This document shows positions 1-8,229 of a DNA stretch of 64,000 nucleotides, piece by piece. Made by a program: the position numbers and the translations under genes. The first letter of the stretch is position 1; the number at the start of each line of letters is the position of its first letter. This DNA is from GCA-003244245 sp050699575 (GTDB lineage: Bacteria > Actinomycetota > Actinomycetes > Mycobacteriales > Pseudonocardiaceae), in assembly GCA_050699575.1 (NCBI GenBank), contig JBOHFG010000246.1:3154-67153 (forward strand), given 5' to 3'. The notes beneath the pieces were generated by a model. That model was not told where the DNA came from. It did not search any database and saw only the letters and a program-made list of their open reading frames with translations.

Positions 1-250
1 AAGTTATGGGCTGCTCGATCAGCACAAATACACTTTCGTGGTGGCGCCGGACGCCAATAAAACCCAGATCAAGATCGCTGTGGAGAAAGTTTTCGGTGTG
101 CAGGTGGTCAGCGTCAACACCCTCAACCGGACCGGCAAGCGCAAGAGAACCAAGTTCGGGTACGGCAAGCGCAAAGACACCAAGCGGGCGATCGTGACAC
201 TGTCCGCGGGCAGCAAGCCGATCGAGATGTTCGGCGGGCCGGCCGCGTGA
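1..250 (+). CDS. rplW: 50S ribosomal protein L23, C-terminal part
   Basis: The window opens inside this gene; about 82 codons up to the TGA at 248-250 are present. The visible protein holds the KYTFVV strand and the lysine/arginine-rich loop (GKRKRTKFGYGKRKDTK) that is typical of L23, which binds 23S rRNA near the exit tunnel. It is followed after 16 bases by rplB, the normal S10-operon order. The start lies outside the window, so length cannot be judged. Confidence 0.95.
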   Translation, partial: SYGLLDQHKYTFVVAPDANKTQIKIAVEKVFGVQVVSVNTLNRTGKRKRTKFGYGKRKDTKRAIVTLSAGSKPIEMFGGPAA

Positions 251-266
251 GCGAGGACGGATAGAC

Positions 267-1100
267 ATGGGCATCCGCAAATACAAGCCGACCACGGCGG
301 GCCGCCGCGGCTCCAGTGTTTCCGATTTCGCCGAGATCACCCGAGATCATCCGGAGAAGTCGCTGGTTCGACCGCTGCACAGCAAAGGCGGCCGCAACTC
401 CTATGGTCGGATCACGACCCGGCATCAGGGTGGCGGGCACAAGCGTGCTTACCGCCTGATCGATTTTCGGCGGGCGGACAAAGACGGTGTGCCGGCCAAG
501 GTCGCGCATATCGAGTACGACCCGAACCGCACCGCGCGGATTGCCCTGCTGCACTATGCCGATGGCGACAAGCGCTACATCATCGCCCCGGAGAAGTTGC
601 GCCAGGGTGACACAGTGGAGAACGGGCCCAAGGCTGATATCAAGCCAGGCAACAACCTGCCGCTGCGCAGCATCCCGGTGGGGACGGTGGTGCACGCGAT
701 CGAGCTCCGTCCCGGTGGGGGAGCGAAGATCGCCCGCTCGGCCGGTGCGAAGGTCCAACTGGTGGCCAAGGACGGTCCCTACGGTCAGCTGCGAATGCCT
801 TCAGGTGAGATCCGTAATGTTGACGTTCGGTGTCGCGCCACAGTGGGCGAGGTCGGCAACTCCGAGCAGGGCAACATCAACTGGGGCAAGGCCGGCCGGA
901 TGCGGTGGAAAGGCAAACGCCCCACGGTTCGCGGTGTTGTGATGAACCCGGTCGACCACCCGCACGGTGGTGGTGAGGGTAAGACCTCCGGTGGGCGCCA
1001 CCCGGTGAACCCGGCTGGCAAGCCCGAAGGCCGTACCCGACGCCATAAGGCCAGTGACAAATTGATCGTGCGTCGCCGCCGTACCGGTAAGAAGCGCTGA
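267..1100 (+). CDS. rplB: 50S ribosomal protein L2
   Basis: This 277-residue protein has full family length. It starts MGIRKYKPTT and carries the conserved C-terminal segment MNPVDHPHGGGEGK with the histidine associated with the peptidyl-transferase region, then a basic tail ending RRTGKKR. L2 is a core 23S rRNA-binding protein needed for subunit association and peptidyl transfer. It sits between rplW and rpsS in the S10 operon and shows no anomaly. Confidence 0.98.
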   Translation: MGIRKYKPTTAGRRGSSVSDFAEITRDHPEKSLVRPLHSKGGRNSYGRITTRHQGGGHKRAYRLIDFRRADKDGVPAKVAHIEYDPNRTARIALLHYADGDKRYIIAPEKLRQGDTVENGPKADIKPGNNLPLRSIPVGTVVHAIELRPGGGAKIARSAGAKVQLVAKDGPYGQLRMPSGEIRNVDVRCRATVGEVGNSEQGNINWGKAGRMRWKGKRPTVRGVVMNPVDHPHGGGEGKTSGGRHPVNPAGKPEGRTRRHKASDKLIVRRRRTGKKR

Positions 1101-1116
1101 GCAGGAGGGAGCAACC

Positions 1117-1398
1117 ATGCCACGCAGCCTGAAAAAGGGTCCGTTCATTGATGACCACCTGCTCAAGAAGGTGGACGCACACAACGAGGCGGGCACCAAG
1201 CAGGTCATCAGGACCTGGTCGCGCCGTTCCACGATTATTCCCGACATGATCGGCCACACTATTGCGGTGCACGACGGGCGTAAGCACGTCCCAGTGTTCG
1301 TCACCGAGGCAATGGTCGGTCACAAGCTGGGTGAGTTTGCGCCGACCCGCACCTTCCGGGGTCACGTCAAAGACGACCGGCGGGCGCGGCGCCGCTAG
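1117..1398 (+). CDS. rpsS: 30S ribosomal protein S19
   Basis: This 93-residue protein begins MPRSLKKGPFIDDHL, the S19 signature, and contains the GHKLGEFAPTRTFRGH block near the C terminus. S19 pairs with S13 in the head of the small subunit and contacts tRNA at the A site. An AGGAGGGA Shine-Dalgarno element lies just upstream of the ATG. Length and position between rplB and rplV are normal. Confidence 0.98.
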   Translation: MPRSLKKGPFIDDHLLKKVDAHNEAGTKQVIRTWSRRSTIIPDMIGHTIAVHDGRKHVPVFVTEAMVGHKLGEFAPTRTFRGHVKDDRRARRR

Positions 1399-1460
1399 CG
1401 CGGTTGCCACAGACGATGACACGCAGTGAGCCGACCCGAAAGACGAAGAGGTAGCAGCGC

Positions 1461-1919
1461 ATGGACGCCCGTAACCAGGCTGGCGCGACGGCCGCGCAGG
1501 AGCCGTCTCGCGCGGTGGCGCGGGCTCGGTATGTCCGCGTGACCCCGATGAAGGCACGCCGGGTGGTCGAGCTCATCCGGGGCCGCAGCGCCCGGGATGC
1601 GCTCGCGGTGCTTCAGTTCGCACCGCAGGCCGCCTCCGCGCCGGTGTCAAAAGTGCTGGCCAGTGCGATGGCCAACGCGGAGAACAACCTCCAGCTGGAC
1701 CCCGACTCCCTGGTCGTATCCAGGGCATTTGTGGACGAGGGGCCCACGCTCAAGCGATTCCGCCCCCGTGCCCAGGGCCGGGCCTACCGGATTCGCAAGC
1801 GCACCAGCCACATCACGGTGGAGGTCGAGGCGGTGCTGGAGCGCCGCACCGCTGGCCGGTCCCGCGGTGGGCAGGCAGCCACCAGCAAAAAGGCTACCCA
1901 GACAAGGAGCGCCCGCTAG
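1461..1919 (+). CDS. rplV: 50S ribosomal protein L22
   Basis: This 152-residue protein has the L22 core: an RYVRVTPMKARRVVELIRG helix near residue 25 and the RAQGRAYRIRKRTSHITV beta-hairpin that lines the exit tunnel. It carries an alanine/serine/lysine-rich tail of about 25 residues beyond the core, common in actinobacteria. Its stop codon overlaps the GTG of rpsC (TAGTG), which indicates translational coupling. Confidence 0.97.
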   Translation: MDARNQAGATAAQEPSRAVARARYVRVTPMKARRVVELIRGRSARDALAVLQFAPQAASAPVSKVLASAMANAENNLQLDPDSLVVSRAFVDEGPTLKRFRPRAQGRAYRIRKRTSHITVEVEAVLERRTAGRSRGGQAATSKKATQTRSAR

Positions 1920-2797
1920 TGGGTCAGAAGATCAACCCGCACGGCTTCCGGCTCGGTATCTCGACCGACTGGAAATCCCGCTGGTATGCGGACAAGCAGT
2001 ACGCGGAGTACGTCAAGGAAGACGTCGCAATCCGTCGGTTGCTGTCCAAAGGTATGGAGCGGGCGGGTATCGCCAAGGTCGAGATTGAGCGCACCCGCGA
2101 CCGGGTGCGGGTAGACATCCACACCGCCCGCCCGGGCATCGTGATCGGGCGCCGCGGCGCGGAGGCCGACCGGATCCGTGGTGAGCTGGAGAAGTTGTCG
2201 GGCAAGCAGGTGCAGCTCAACATTCTTGAGGTCAAGAATCCCGAGTCGGAGGCGCAGCTGGTCGCTCAGGGGGTGGCTGAGCAGCTGTCCAACCGGGTTG
2301 CCTTCCGGCGCGCGATGCGCAAGGCAATCCAGTCGGCGATGCGTTCCCCTCAGGTCAAGGGCATCCGGGTGCAGTGCTCGGGACGTCTGGGTGGCGCCGA
2401 GATGTCCCGCTCGGAGTTTTACCGCGAAGGTCGCGTTCCGCTGCACACGCTGCGGGCCGACATCGACTACGGGCTTTTTGAGGCTCGCACCACGTTCGGC
2501 CGGATCGGCGTCAAGGTCTGGATCTACAAAGGTGACGTGGTGGGTGGCCGACGTGAGCGCGATGTCGATAGTGCAGCCGCTGCGGCTGCGGCTCGGACGC
2601 CCAGGCGGGAGCGCCCGGCCCGGCGTCGTTCCGGGGCTACCGGGACGACCGGGACGTCGACCGAGGCAGGTCGCGCTGCGGCGGCGGAACTTGCCGGGAC
2701 TTCGGCCGAGGCTCCCCAGGCCGCTCCGAATGAGTCGATCATGGGCTCTGCCGTCACTACCGACGCGGCGGCGACCGCAGGGCACGGGGAGGACTGA
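1919..2797 (+). CDS. rpsC: 30S ribosomal protein S3
   Basis: This 292-residue protein starts at a GTG embedded in the rplV stop. It opens GQKINPHGFRLGI, has the KH domain with IVIGRRGAEADRIR (residues about 75-90), and the C-terminal QCSGRLGGAEMSRSE and RTTFGRIGVKVWIYKG motifs. Beyond the core lies a tail of about 75 residues rich in Ala, Arg, Gly and Thr, longer than in enteric S3 and low in complexity. S3 binds 16S rRNA in the head and contributes to mRNA entry. Confidence 0.97.
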   Translation: MGQKINPHGFRLGISTDWKSRWYADKQYAEYVKEDVAIRRLLSKGMERAGIAKVEIERTRDRVRVDIHTARPGIVIGRRGAEADRIRGELEKLSGKQVQLNILEVKNPESEAQLVAQGVAEQLSNRVAFRRAMRKAIQSAMRSPQVKGIRVQCSGRLGGAEMSRSEFYREGRVPLHTLRADIDYGLFEARTTFGRIGVKVWIYKGDVVGGRRERDVDSAAAAAAARTPRRERPARRRSGATGTTGTSTEAGRAAAAELAGTSAEAPQAAPNESIMGSAVTTDAAATAGHGED

Positions 2798-2800
2798 GAC

Positions 2801-3220
2801 GTGCTCGTTCCACGTAAGGTCAAGCATCGCAAGCAGCATTCGCCGGGCCGGTCCGGCATGGCCACCGGTGGCACCCAGATCACCTTCGGTGACTTCGGAA
2901 TCCAGGCTCTGGAACCGGCCTATGTGACCAATCGGCAGATCGAGTCCGCCCGAATCGCGATCAACCGGCATATCCGCCGGGGTGGCAAGGTCTGGATTAC
3001 CATTTTCCCGGATCGGCCGCTGACCAAAAAACCGGCGGAGACCCGGATGGGATCCGGCAAGGGCTCACCTGAGTACTGGGTGGCCAACGTCAAACCTGGT
3101 CGGATCATGTTCGAGATGGCCTACCCGAATGAGGCCGTGGCTCGCGAGGCGTTGCGCCGGGCGATTCACAAGCTGCCGATGAAGTGCCGGATCGTGACCC
3201 GTGAGGGGGTGGACTTCTGA
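2801..3220 (+). CDS. rplP: 50S ribosomal protein L16
   Basis: This 139-residue protein starts with GTG three bases after rpsC. It shows the L16 signatures MLVPRKVKHRKQH at the N terminus and TRMGSGKGSPEYWVANVKPG in the middle. L16 organises the A-site region of the large subunit. It shares its final bases with the ATG of rpmC (TGATGG), as expected for coupled translation in the S10 operon. Confidence 0.98.
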   Translation: MLVPRKVKHRKQHSPGRSGMATGGTQITFGDFGIQALEPAYVTNRQIESARIAINRHIRRGGKVWITIFPDRPLTKKPAETRMGSGKGSPEYWVANVKPGRIMFEMAYPNEAVAREALRRAIHKLPMKCRIVTREGVDF

Positions 3221-3468
3221 TGGCCACCACCACTGCCGCGAGCGAACTGCGCGAGCTCACCGACGATGAGCTGGTGTTGCGGCTGCGTGAGTCCAAGGAG
3301 GAGCTGTTCAACCTGCGCTTTCAGATGGCCACCGGGCAGATGGACAATAACCGCCGGCTGCGCATAGTCCGGCGGAGCATCGGCCGTATCTACACCGTGA
3401 TGCGCGAGCGTGAGCTGGGTCTATCGGTGTCTCCGGACGTCGTTGCGGGAAGTGAGGGTGCGGCATGA
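3220..3468 (+). CDS. rpmC: 50S ribosomal protein L29
   Basis: This 82-residue protein contains the L29 coiled hairpin: ELRELTDDELVLRLRESKEE followed by NLRFQMATGQMDNNRRLR. L29 sits beside the tunnel exit, where it contacts L23 and trigger factor. The C-terminal extension (SPDVVAGSEGAA) is of actinobacterial type. Its stop overlaps the ATG of rpsQ (ATGA). Confidence 0.97.
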   Translation: MATTTAASELRELTDDELVLRLRESKEELFNLRFQMATGQMDNNRRLRIVRRSIGRIYTVMRERELGLSVSPDVVAGSEGAA

Positions 3469-3809
3469 GTGACATTGAATCGAGTGAGGCGACCCAGCCC
3501 GAAGGGCGAAGTAAGCCGACCCAGCCGGAAGGGCGAAGTAAGCCGACCCAGCCCGAAGGGCGGAATAAGCGAAAAGTCCGGGAAGGTTACGTCGTCTCGG
3601 ATAAGATGGACAAGACGGTCGTCGTGGCGCTCGAAGATCGTAAGAAGCACCCGCTGTACGGCAAGGTGCTGCGATCGACCACCAAGGTGAAGGCGCATGA
3701 TGAAGCCAATGCCGCGGGCGTCGGCGACCGGGTGCTGTTGATGGAGACCCGTCCGCTGTCAGCGACCAAACGCTGGCGGCTGGTCCAGATCCTCGAGAGG
3801 GCCAAGTGA
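3465..3809 (+). CDS. rpsQ: 30S ribosomal protein S17 with repeat-bearing N-terminal extension
   Basis: Residues about 38-114 are ordinary S17 (REGYVVSDKMDKTVVVALE, HPLYGKVLRSTTKVKAHDE, GDRVLLMETRPLSATKRWRL), a primary 16S rRNA binder. Ahead of this lies an extension of about 35 residues made largely of a nine-residue unit TQPEGRSKP repeated three times. Family members are usually 80-95 residues. The ATG overlaps rpmC. The extension is encoded by a 27-bp tandem repeat at 3492-3572, annotated separately. Confidence 0.96.
   Translation: MSDIESSEATQPEGRSKPTQPEGRSKPTQPEGRNKRKVREGYVVSDKMDKTVVVALEDRKKHPLYGKVLRSTTKVKAHDEANAAGVGDRVLLMETRPLSATKRWRLVQILERAK
3492..3572. repeat. Three 27-bp tandem repeats inside rpsQ
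   Basis: Three head-to-tail copies of a 27-bp unit (3492-3518, 3519-3545, 3546-3572) differ at only a few positions. The unit is a multiple of three and keeps the reading frame, adding TQPEGRSKP-type residues to the disordered N terminus of S17. The near identity of copies suggests recent duplication by slippage or unequal exchange. Confidence 0.9.
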
Positions 3810-3846
3810 TCCATTGTGCCGCCCTCAGATGTGAGAGGGAGTTGAC

Positions 3847-4215
3847 GTGATCCAGCAGGAGTCGCGACTGCGGGTCGCCGACAACACGGGTGCCAAGGAG
3901 ATCCTGTGCATCCGAGTACTCGGCGGCAGCTCGCGCCGCTACGCCGGCATCGGGGACATCATCGTGGCGACCGTCAAGGAAGCCATGCCCGGCGCCAACG
4001 TGAAGCGTGGCGACGTGGTCAAGGCCGTCATCGTGCGCACCGTCAAGGAGAAGCGCCGCCCGGACGGTTCCTACATCCGGTTCGATGAGAACGCCGCGGT
4101 ACTGATCAAACCCGATGGTGAGCCCCGTGGTACCCGGATCTTCGGTCCGGTCGGCCGGGAGCTCCGGGACAAGCGGTTCATGAAGATTATTTCGCTGGCC
4201 CCGGAGGTGCTCTGA
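3847..4215 (+). CDS. rplN: 50S ribosomal protein L14
   Basis: This 122-residue protein starts with GTG (MIQQESRLRVADNTGAKEI) and has the L14 blocks VKRGDVVKAVIVRT and the C-terminal FMKIISLAPEVL. L14 bridges the subunits and contacts L19. A spacer of 37 bases separates it from rpsQ. Length and order are normal. Confidence 0.98.
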   Translation: MIQQESRLRVADNTGAKEILCIRVLGGSSRRYAGIGDIIVATVKEAMPGANVKRGDVVKAVIVRTVKEKRRPDGSYIRFDENAAVLIKPDGEPRGTRIFGPVGRELRDKRFMKIISLAPEVL

Positions 4216-4217
4216 CC

Positions 4218-4532
4218 ATGAGAGTCCGCAAAGGTGACACCGTTGTGGTGATCGCCGGTAAGGACAAGGGCGCCAAGGGGAAGGTGATCCAGGCCTACCC
4301 GGACACCGGCCGAGTGCTCGTGGAGGGCGTCAACCGGATCAAGAAACATACTCGGATCAGTCGTACGCAGCGCGGTGCGCAAAGCGGCGGGATTGTCACT
4401 CAAGAGGCTACGATCGACGTCTCGAACGTCATGATCGTTGATTCCGACGGCAAGCCGGCCCGGGTGGGTTACCGAACTGATGACGAAGGCAAGCGCGTGC
4501 GCGTGTCGCGGCGCACCGGCAAGGACATCTGA
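4218..4532 (+). CDS. rplX: 50S ribosomal protein L24
   Basis: This 104-residue protein has the N-terminal KOW motif (KGDTVVVIAGKDKGAKGKV) and the GVNRIKKHTR segment of L24, an early assembly protein of the large subunit. Only two bases separate it from rplN, and it overlaps the rplE ATG. No anomaly is seen. Confidence 0.98.
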   Translation: MRVRKGDTVVVIAGKDKGAKGKVIQAYPDTGRVLVEGVNRIKKHTRISRTQRGAQSGGIVTQEATIDVSNVMIVDSDGKPARVGYRTDDEGKRVRVSRRTGKDI

Positions 4533-5107
4533 TGACCACGGTAGAGGGCGAACGTGCAGTGACGGTGCCCAGGCTCAAGGCCCGGTACCGTGAGGAGATC
4601 GTTGCGGCGTTGCGTGAACAGTTCCATTACGTCAACCCGATGCAAGTACCCGGGGCGGTCAAGGTTGTAGTGAACATGGGTGTCGGCGAAGCCGCTCGGG
4701 ACGCCAAGCTGATGGACGGTGCGGTGCGAGATCTGGCGACGATCACTGGCCAGAAGCCGCAGGTGAAACGGGCTCGCAAGTCCGTCGCGCAGTTCAAGCT
4801 GCGCGAGGGGATGCCGATTGGTGCCAAGGTGACGCTGCGCGGCGACCGTATGTGGGAGTTTCTGGATCGGTTGTTGACGATCGCCCTGCCTCGTATCCGC
4901 GATTTCCGTGGTCTGTCGCCGACTCAGTTCGACGGCCATGGTAACTACACCTTCGGGCTCACGGAGCAGTCGATGTTCCATGAGATCAACCCGGACGACA
5001 TCGACCGCCCGCGCGGCATGGATATCACTGTGGTCACCTCCGCGACCACCGACGAGGAGGGCCAGGCGCTGCTGCGTCGTCTGGGCTTCCCCTTCAAGGA
5101 GAGCTGA
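4532..5107 (+). CDS. rplE: 50S ribosomal protein L5
   Basis: This 191-residue protein has the L5 core: VKVVVNMGVGEAARDAK, TGQKPQVKRARKSVAQFKLR, IRDFRGLSPTQFDGHGNYTF and the C-terminal MDITVVTSATTDEEGQALL. L5 binds 5S rRNA and contacts P-site tRNA. It ends in overlap with the ATG of rpsN. Confidence 0.98.
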   Translation: MTTVEGERAVTVPRLKARYREEIVAALREQFHYVNPMQVPGAVKVVVNMGVGEAARDAKLMDGAVRDLATITGQKPQVKRARKSVAQFKLREGMPIGAKVTLRGDRMWEFLDRLLTIALPRIRDFRGLSPTQFDGHGNYTFGLTEQSMFHEINPDDIDRPRGMDITVVTSATTDEEGQALLRRLGFPFKES

Positions 5108-5292
5108 TGGCGAAGAAGGCGCTGATCATCAAAGCCGCGCGCAAGCCCAAATTCGCGGTGCGCGGTTACACCCGCTGCCAGCGCTGCGGGCGACCCAAGG
5201 CGGTTTACCGGAAGTTTGGGCTGTGCCGGATCTGCCTGCGCCAGATGGCTCACCGGGGCGAACTCCCGGGCGTGAGCAAGTCCTCATGGTGA
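5107..5292 (+). CDS. rpsN: 30S ribosomal protein S14 type Z (zinc-binding)
   Basis: This 61-residue protein is the short zinc form of S14: CQRC near residue 24 and CRIC near residue 40 give the four-cysteine ribbon. Many bacteria also carry a cysteine-free paralogue used during zinc limitation; none is visible here. It lies in its standard position between rplE and rpsH. Confidence 0.97.
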   Translation: MAKKALIIKAARKPKFAVRGYTRCQRCGRPKAVYRKFGLCRICLRQMAHRGELPGVSKSSW

Positions 5293-5371
5293 TGATGCCC
5301 GGACACTGCGCAGCCAACGGTCGCTGTAGGCCCGAAAGGGAACCACGGCGGGAAGGGATCACGAGGTCGCC

Positions 5372-5770
5372 ATGACGATGACCGACCCGATCGCAGACAT
5401 GCTCACTCGTCTGCGGAACGCAAACTCGGCTTATCACGACCGGGTCGTGATGCCACACTCCAAGATCAAGGCAAATATTGCCGAGATTCTCCAGCGGGAG
5501 GGCTACATCTCGGGATTCCACGCCGAGGAAGCACCCGTGGGCAAGTCCTTGGTGGTGGAATTGAAGTTCGGCCCGAACCGGGAGCGCAGCATTGCTGGCC
5601 TGCGCCGGGTGTCCAAGCCCGGTCTGCGGGTATATGCCAAGTCGACCTCGCTGCCCAAGGTGCTCGGCGGCTTGGGTGTCGCGATCATCTCCACGTCCAC
5701 CGGGCTGCTCACCGACCGGCAGGCCGCCAAGAAAGGCGTGGGCGGGGAAGTCCTCGCCTTCGTCTGGTGA
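5372..5770 (+). CDS. rpsH: 30S ribosomal protein S8
   Basis: This 132-residue protein begins MTMTDPIADMLTRLRNAN and ends with the S8 signature STSTGLLTDRQAAKKGVGGE. S8 is a primary 16S rRNA binder and, in E. coli, the autogenous repressor of the spc operon. A gap of 79 bases from rpsN leaves room for such a site, but I did not identify one. Confidence 0.98.
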   Translation: MTMTDPIADMLTRLRNANSAYHDRVVMPHSKIKANIAEILQREGYISGFHAEEAPVGKSLVVELKFGPNRERSIAGLRRVSKPGLRVYAKSTSLPKVLGGLGVAIISTSTGLLTDRQAAKKGVGGEVLAFVW

Positions 5771-5786
5771 GAGGAGAGCAGACGAG

Positions 5787-6326
5787 ATGTCGCGCATCGG
5801 GAAGCAGCCGATCGCCCTGCCAGTCGGTGTCGAGGTGGCCATCGACGGGCGCACCGTGACGGTGCAGGGACCCAAGGGCACCCTGTCGCACACCGTGCCC
5901 GAGCCGATCACCGTGCATCGGGCGCAGGACGGTACCCTGCTGGTCCAGCGCCCGGATGACGAGCGGCGCAGCAAGGCGCTGCACGGGCTGTCCCGGACCC
6001 TGGTGAACAACATGGTCCTTGGCGTGAGTCAAGGTTACGAGAAGCGGATGGAGATTCACGGCGTCGGTTATCGGGTGGTGGCCAAGGGCTCTGATCTGGA
6101 GTTTTTATTGGGCTACAGTCATCCGGTACCGGTGAGGGCGCCCGACGGCATCAGCTTCACGGTGGAGAGCCCGACGCGATTCTCCGTGGCCGGCATCAAC
6201 AAACAGACGGTCGGTGAGGTTGCAGCGACCATCCGTAAGTTGCGGCGTCCTGACCCTTACAAGGGCAAGGGCGTGCGTTACGCGGGCGAGAAAATCCGGC
6301 GCAAGGTCGGGAAGACGGGTAAGTGA
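5787..6326 (+). CDS. rplF: 50S ribosomal protein L6
   Basis: I start this 179-residue protein at the ATG preceded by GAGAGGAGAG and opening MSRIGKQPIALP, the conserved L6 N terminus; the longer open frame upstream overlaps rpsH and is not supported. The C-terminal RRPDPYKGKGVRYAGE is the L6 signature. L6 sits at the base of the L7/L12 stalk. Confidence 0.97.
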   Translation: MSRIGKQPIALPVGVEVAIDGRTVTVQGPKGTLSHTVPEPITVHRAQDGTLLVQRPDDERRSKALHGLSRTLVNNMVLGVSQGYEKRMEIHGVGYRVVAKGSDLEFLLGYSHPVPVRAPDGISFTVESPTRFSVAGINKQTVGEVAATIRKLRRPDPYKGKGVRYAGEKIRRKVGKTGK

Positions 6327-6328
6327 TC

Positions 6329-6742
6329 ATGGCTGAGGCAGTAGCGACGACGGCGGTAACGAGACACCCGCGGGTCGGCACAGATATTTCGACTCGGCGC
6401 CGGTTGGCCAGGGCGCGACGCCACTTCCGGCTGCGCAAGAAGATCAGCGGTTCCCCCGAGCGGCCGCGCCTGGTGGTCAATCGCTCGTCTCGGCACATCG
6501 CCGTGCAGTTGGTGGACGACCTGGCCGGGCATACGCTGGCGGCAGCGTCGAGCATCGAGCCGGACGTCCGTGCGATGGAGGGGGACAAGAAGGCCAGGGC
6601 GGTCAAAGTCGGTGAGCTGATCGCCGCTCGGGCCAAGGCGATTGGCGTCGGCCGGGTGGTGTTCGATCGCGGTGGCTACGACTACCACGGTCGGATTGCG
6701 GCCCTGGCCGATGCTGCCCGCGAAGCTGGCTTGGAATTCTGA
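6329..6742 (+). CDS. rplR: 50S ribosomal protein L18
   Basis: This protein of 137 residues has the L18 blocks RRHFRLRKKISGSPERPRLV and the C-terminal VVFDRGGYDYHGRIAALAD; it binds 5S rRNA. I choose the ATG at 6329; a GTG at 6323 overlapping the rplF stop would add two residues and is equally possible. A gap of 66 bases follows before rpsE. Confidence 0.96.
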   Translation: MAEAVATTAVTRHPRVGTDISTRRRLARARRHFRLRKKISGSPERPRLVVNRSSRHIAVQLVDDLAGHTLAAASSIEPDVRAMEGDKKARAVKVGELIAARAKAIGVGRVVFDRGGYDYHGRIAALADAAREAGLEF

Positions 6743-6808
6743 ATGATGTTCGACACCACACAGAGCGCAAGACAAGAGCGGCACGTGAGCAAGGGAAGGA
6801 ACGCCTGA

Positions 6809-7426
6809 ATGCCTGGACGCATGCGGCGGGAAGGCGGAGGCGGCGAACGGAGCGACCGTCGGGACCGCCGGGACGGCGGGCGCGGCGGTCCGGCCCCGCA
6901 GGAGAAAAGCCCGCATCTCGAGCACGTGATCAAGATCAACCGGGTAGCCAAGGTCGTCAAAGGCGGCCGGCGCTTCAGCTTCACCGCGTTGGTCGTGGTA
7001 GGCGACGGCGACGGGATGGTCGGCGTCGGTTACGGCAAGGCCAAGGAAGTGCCGGCGGCGATCCAGAAGGGCGTGGAGGAAGCCAAGAAAAACTTCTTCC
7101 GGGTGCCCCGCATCGCCGGCACCATCCCACACCCGATCACCGGCGAGGCTGCGGCTGGCGTGGTGTTGCTCCGTCCGGCGTCCCCCGGTACCGGGGTTAT
7201 CGCAGGTGGTCCGGTGCGTGCGGTGCTCGAGTGCGCCGGGGTGCACGACGTGCTTTCCAAGTCACTGGGCAGCGATAACGCGATCAATATTGTGCACGCC
7301 ACAGTGGCCGCACTGAAGGGATTGCAACGTCCTGAGGAGGTGGCCGCGCGTCGTGGCCTACCGCTGGAAGATGTTGCTCCGGCTGGCATGTTGCGGGCGC
7401 GTGCCGAGCATGCGCAGGGGGCGTGA
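6809..7426 (+). CDS. rpsE: 30S ribosomal protein S5
   Basis: This 205-residue protein has an N-terminal Arg/Gly/Asp-rich stretch of about 30 residues, then the S5 double-stranded-RNA fold (KINRVAKVVKGGRRFSFTAL, VGVGYGKAKEVPAAIQKG) and the C-terminal GSDNAINIVHATVAALKGL. S5 acts in decoding accuracy and mRNA unwinding. A GGGAAGGA element precedes the ATG. Confidence 0.97.
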   Translation: MPGRMRREGGGGERSDRRDRRDGGRGGPAPQEKSPHLEHVIKINRVAKVVKGGRRFSFTALVVVGDGDGMVGVGYGKAKEVPAAIQKGVEEAKKNFFRVPRIAGTIPHPITGEAAAGVVLLRPASPGTGVIAGGPVRAVLECAGVHDVLSKSLGSDNAINIVHATVAALKGLQRPEEVAARRGLPLEDVAPAGMLRARAEHAQGA

Positions 7427-7427
7427 G

Positions 7428-7616
7428 ATGTCTGCACTGAAGATCACCCAAGTTCGAAGCACCATTGGTAGCCTGCGCAACCATCGTGAGACGCTGCGCT
7501 CTCTGGGACTGCGCAAGATCCGGCAGTCCGTGGTCAAGGAGGACAACTCCCAAGTCCGCGGCATGATTGCCACCGTCCGTCACCTGGTTGCGGTGGAGAA
7601 GGTCGACTCGAAATGA
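7428..7616 (+). CDS. rpmD: 50S ribosomal protein L30
   Basis: I start this 62-residue protein at the ATG just after the rpsE stop, giving MSALKITQVRSTIG. It carries the L30 core LRSLGLRKIRQSVVKEDN. A longer frame in the same phase would run back into rpsE and is not needed. Its stop overlaps the ATG of rplO (ATGA). Confidence 0.97.
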   Translation: MSALKITQVRSTIGSLRNHRETLRSLGLRKIRQSVVKEDNSQVRGMIATVRHLVAVEKVDSK

Positions 7617-8056
7617 CGATCAAGATCCACCACCTGCGCCCGGCCGCCGGCGCGAAGACCGCCAAGATGCGGGTCGGTCGCGGCGAGGGCTCAAAGGGCA
7701 AGACCGCTGGTCGCGGTACCAAGGGAACCAAGGCCCGCAAAAACGTTCCTGTCGCGTTTGAAGGCGGGCAGATGCCGATCCATATGCGGTTGCCCAAACT
7801 CAAGGGTTTCCGTAATCGCTTCCGCATCGAGTACCAGGTGGTCAACGTCGGTGACCTGGCTCGGTTGTTTCCGACCGGAGGCACCGTGGGGCCAGACCAG
7901 CTCGTTGCTGTCGGCGCGGTGCGCAAGGGTTTGCCGGTGAAAGTGCTCGGGGATGGTGACCTTGGCGGGCTGGCGCTGCAGGTCAGCGCTCAGGCCTTTT
8001 CTGGCTCCGCACGTGACAAGATCGCCGCAGCGGGCGGCAACAGTACCGAGCTCTAG
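7613..8056 (+). CDS. rplO: 50S ribosomal protein L15
   Basis: This 147-residue protein opens IKIHHLRPAAGAKTAKMRVG and has the glycine-rich GRGTKGTKAR segment and FEGGQMPIHMRLPKLKGF, both typical of L15, a late assembly protein of the large subunit. It closes the ribosomal-protein part of the run. The 173 bases that follow, before secY, hold no gene that I can support. Confidence 0.97.
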   Translation: MTIKIHHLRPAAGAKTAKMRVGRGEGSKGKTAGRGTKGTKARKNVPVAFEGGQMPIHMRLPKLKGFRNRFRIEYQVVNVGDLARLFPTGGTVGPDQLVAVGAVRKGLPVKVLGDGDLGGLALQVSAQAFSGSARDKIAAAGGNSTEL

Positions 8057-8229
8057 GCAGGCGCTGCTGTTCTGGGCGACCCCTGCTGTTAGAGTCGGGC
8101 AGAGTGCGAAAGCGAGTCGGCCGGCATTTGCCGTCTCGTTCCCCTGCACTGCCCGGTCGTCGGCTGGAGGCCATGCGACTGTCGGTCCATGATCGAGGGC
8201 CTCACCACGGCCGTGCCCAGGAGGTAGGA

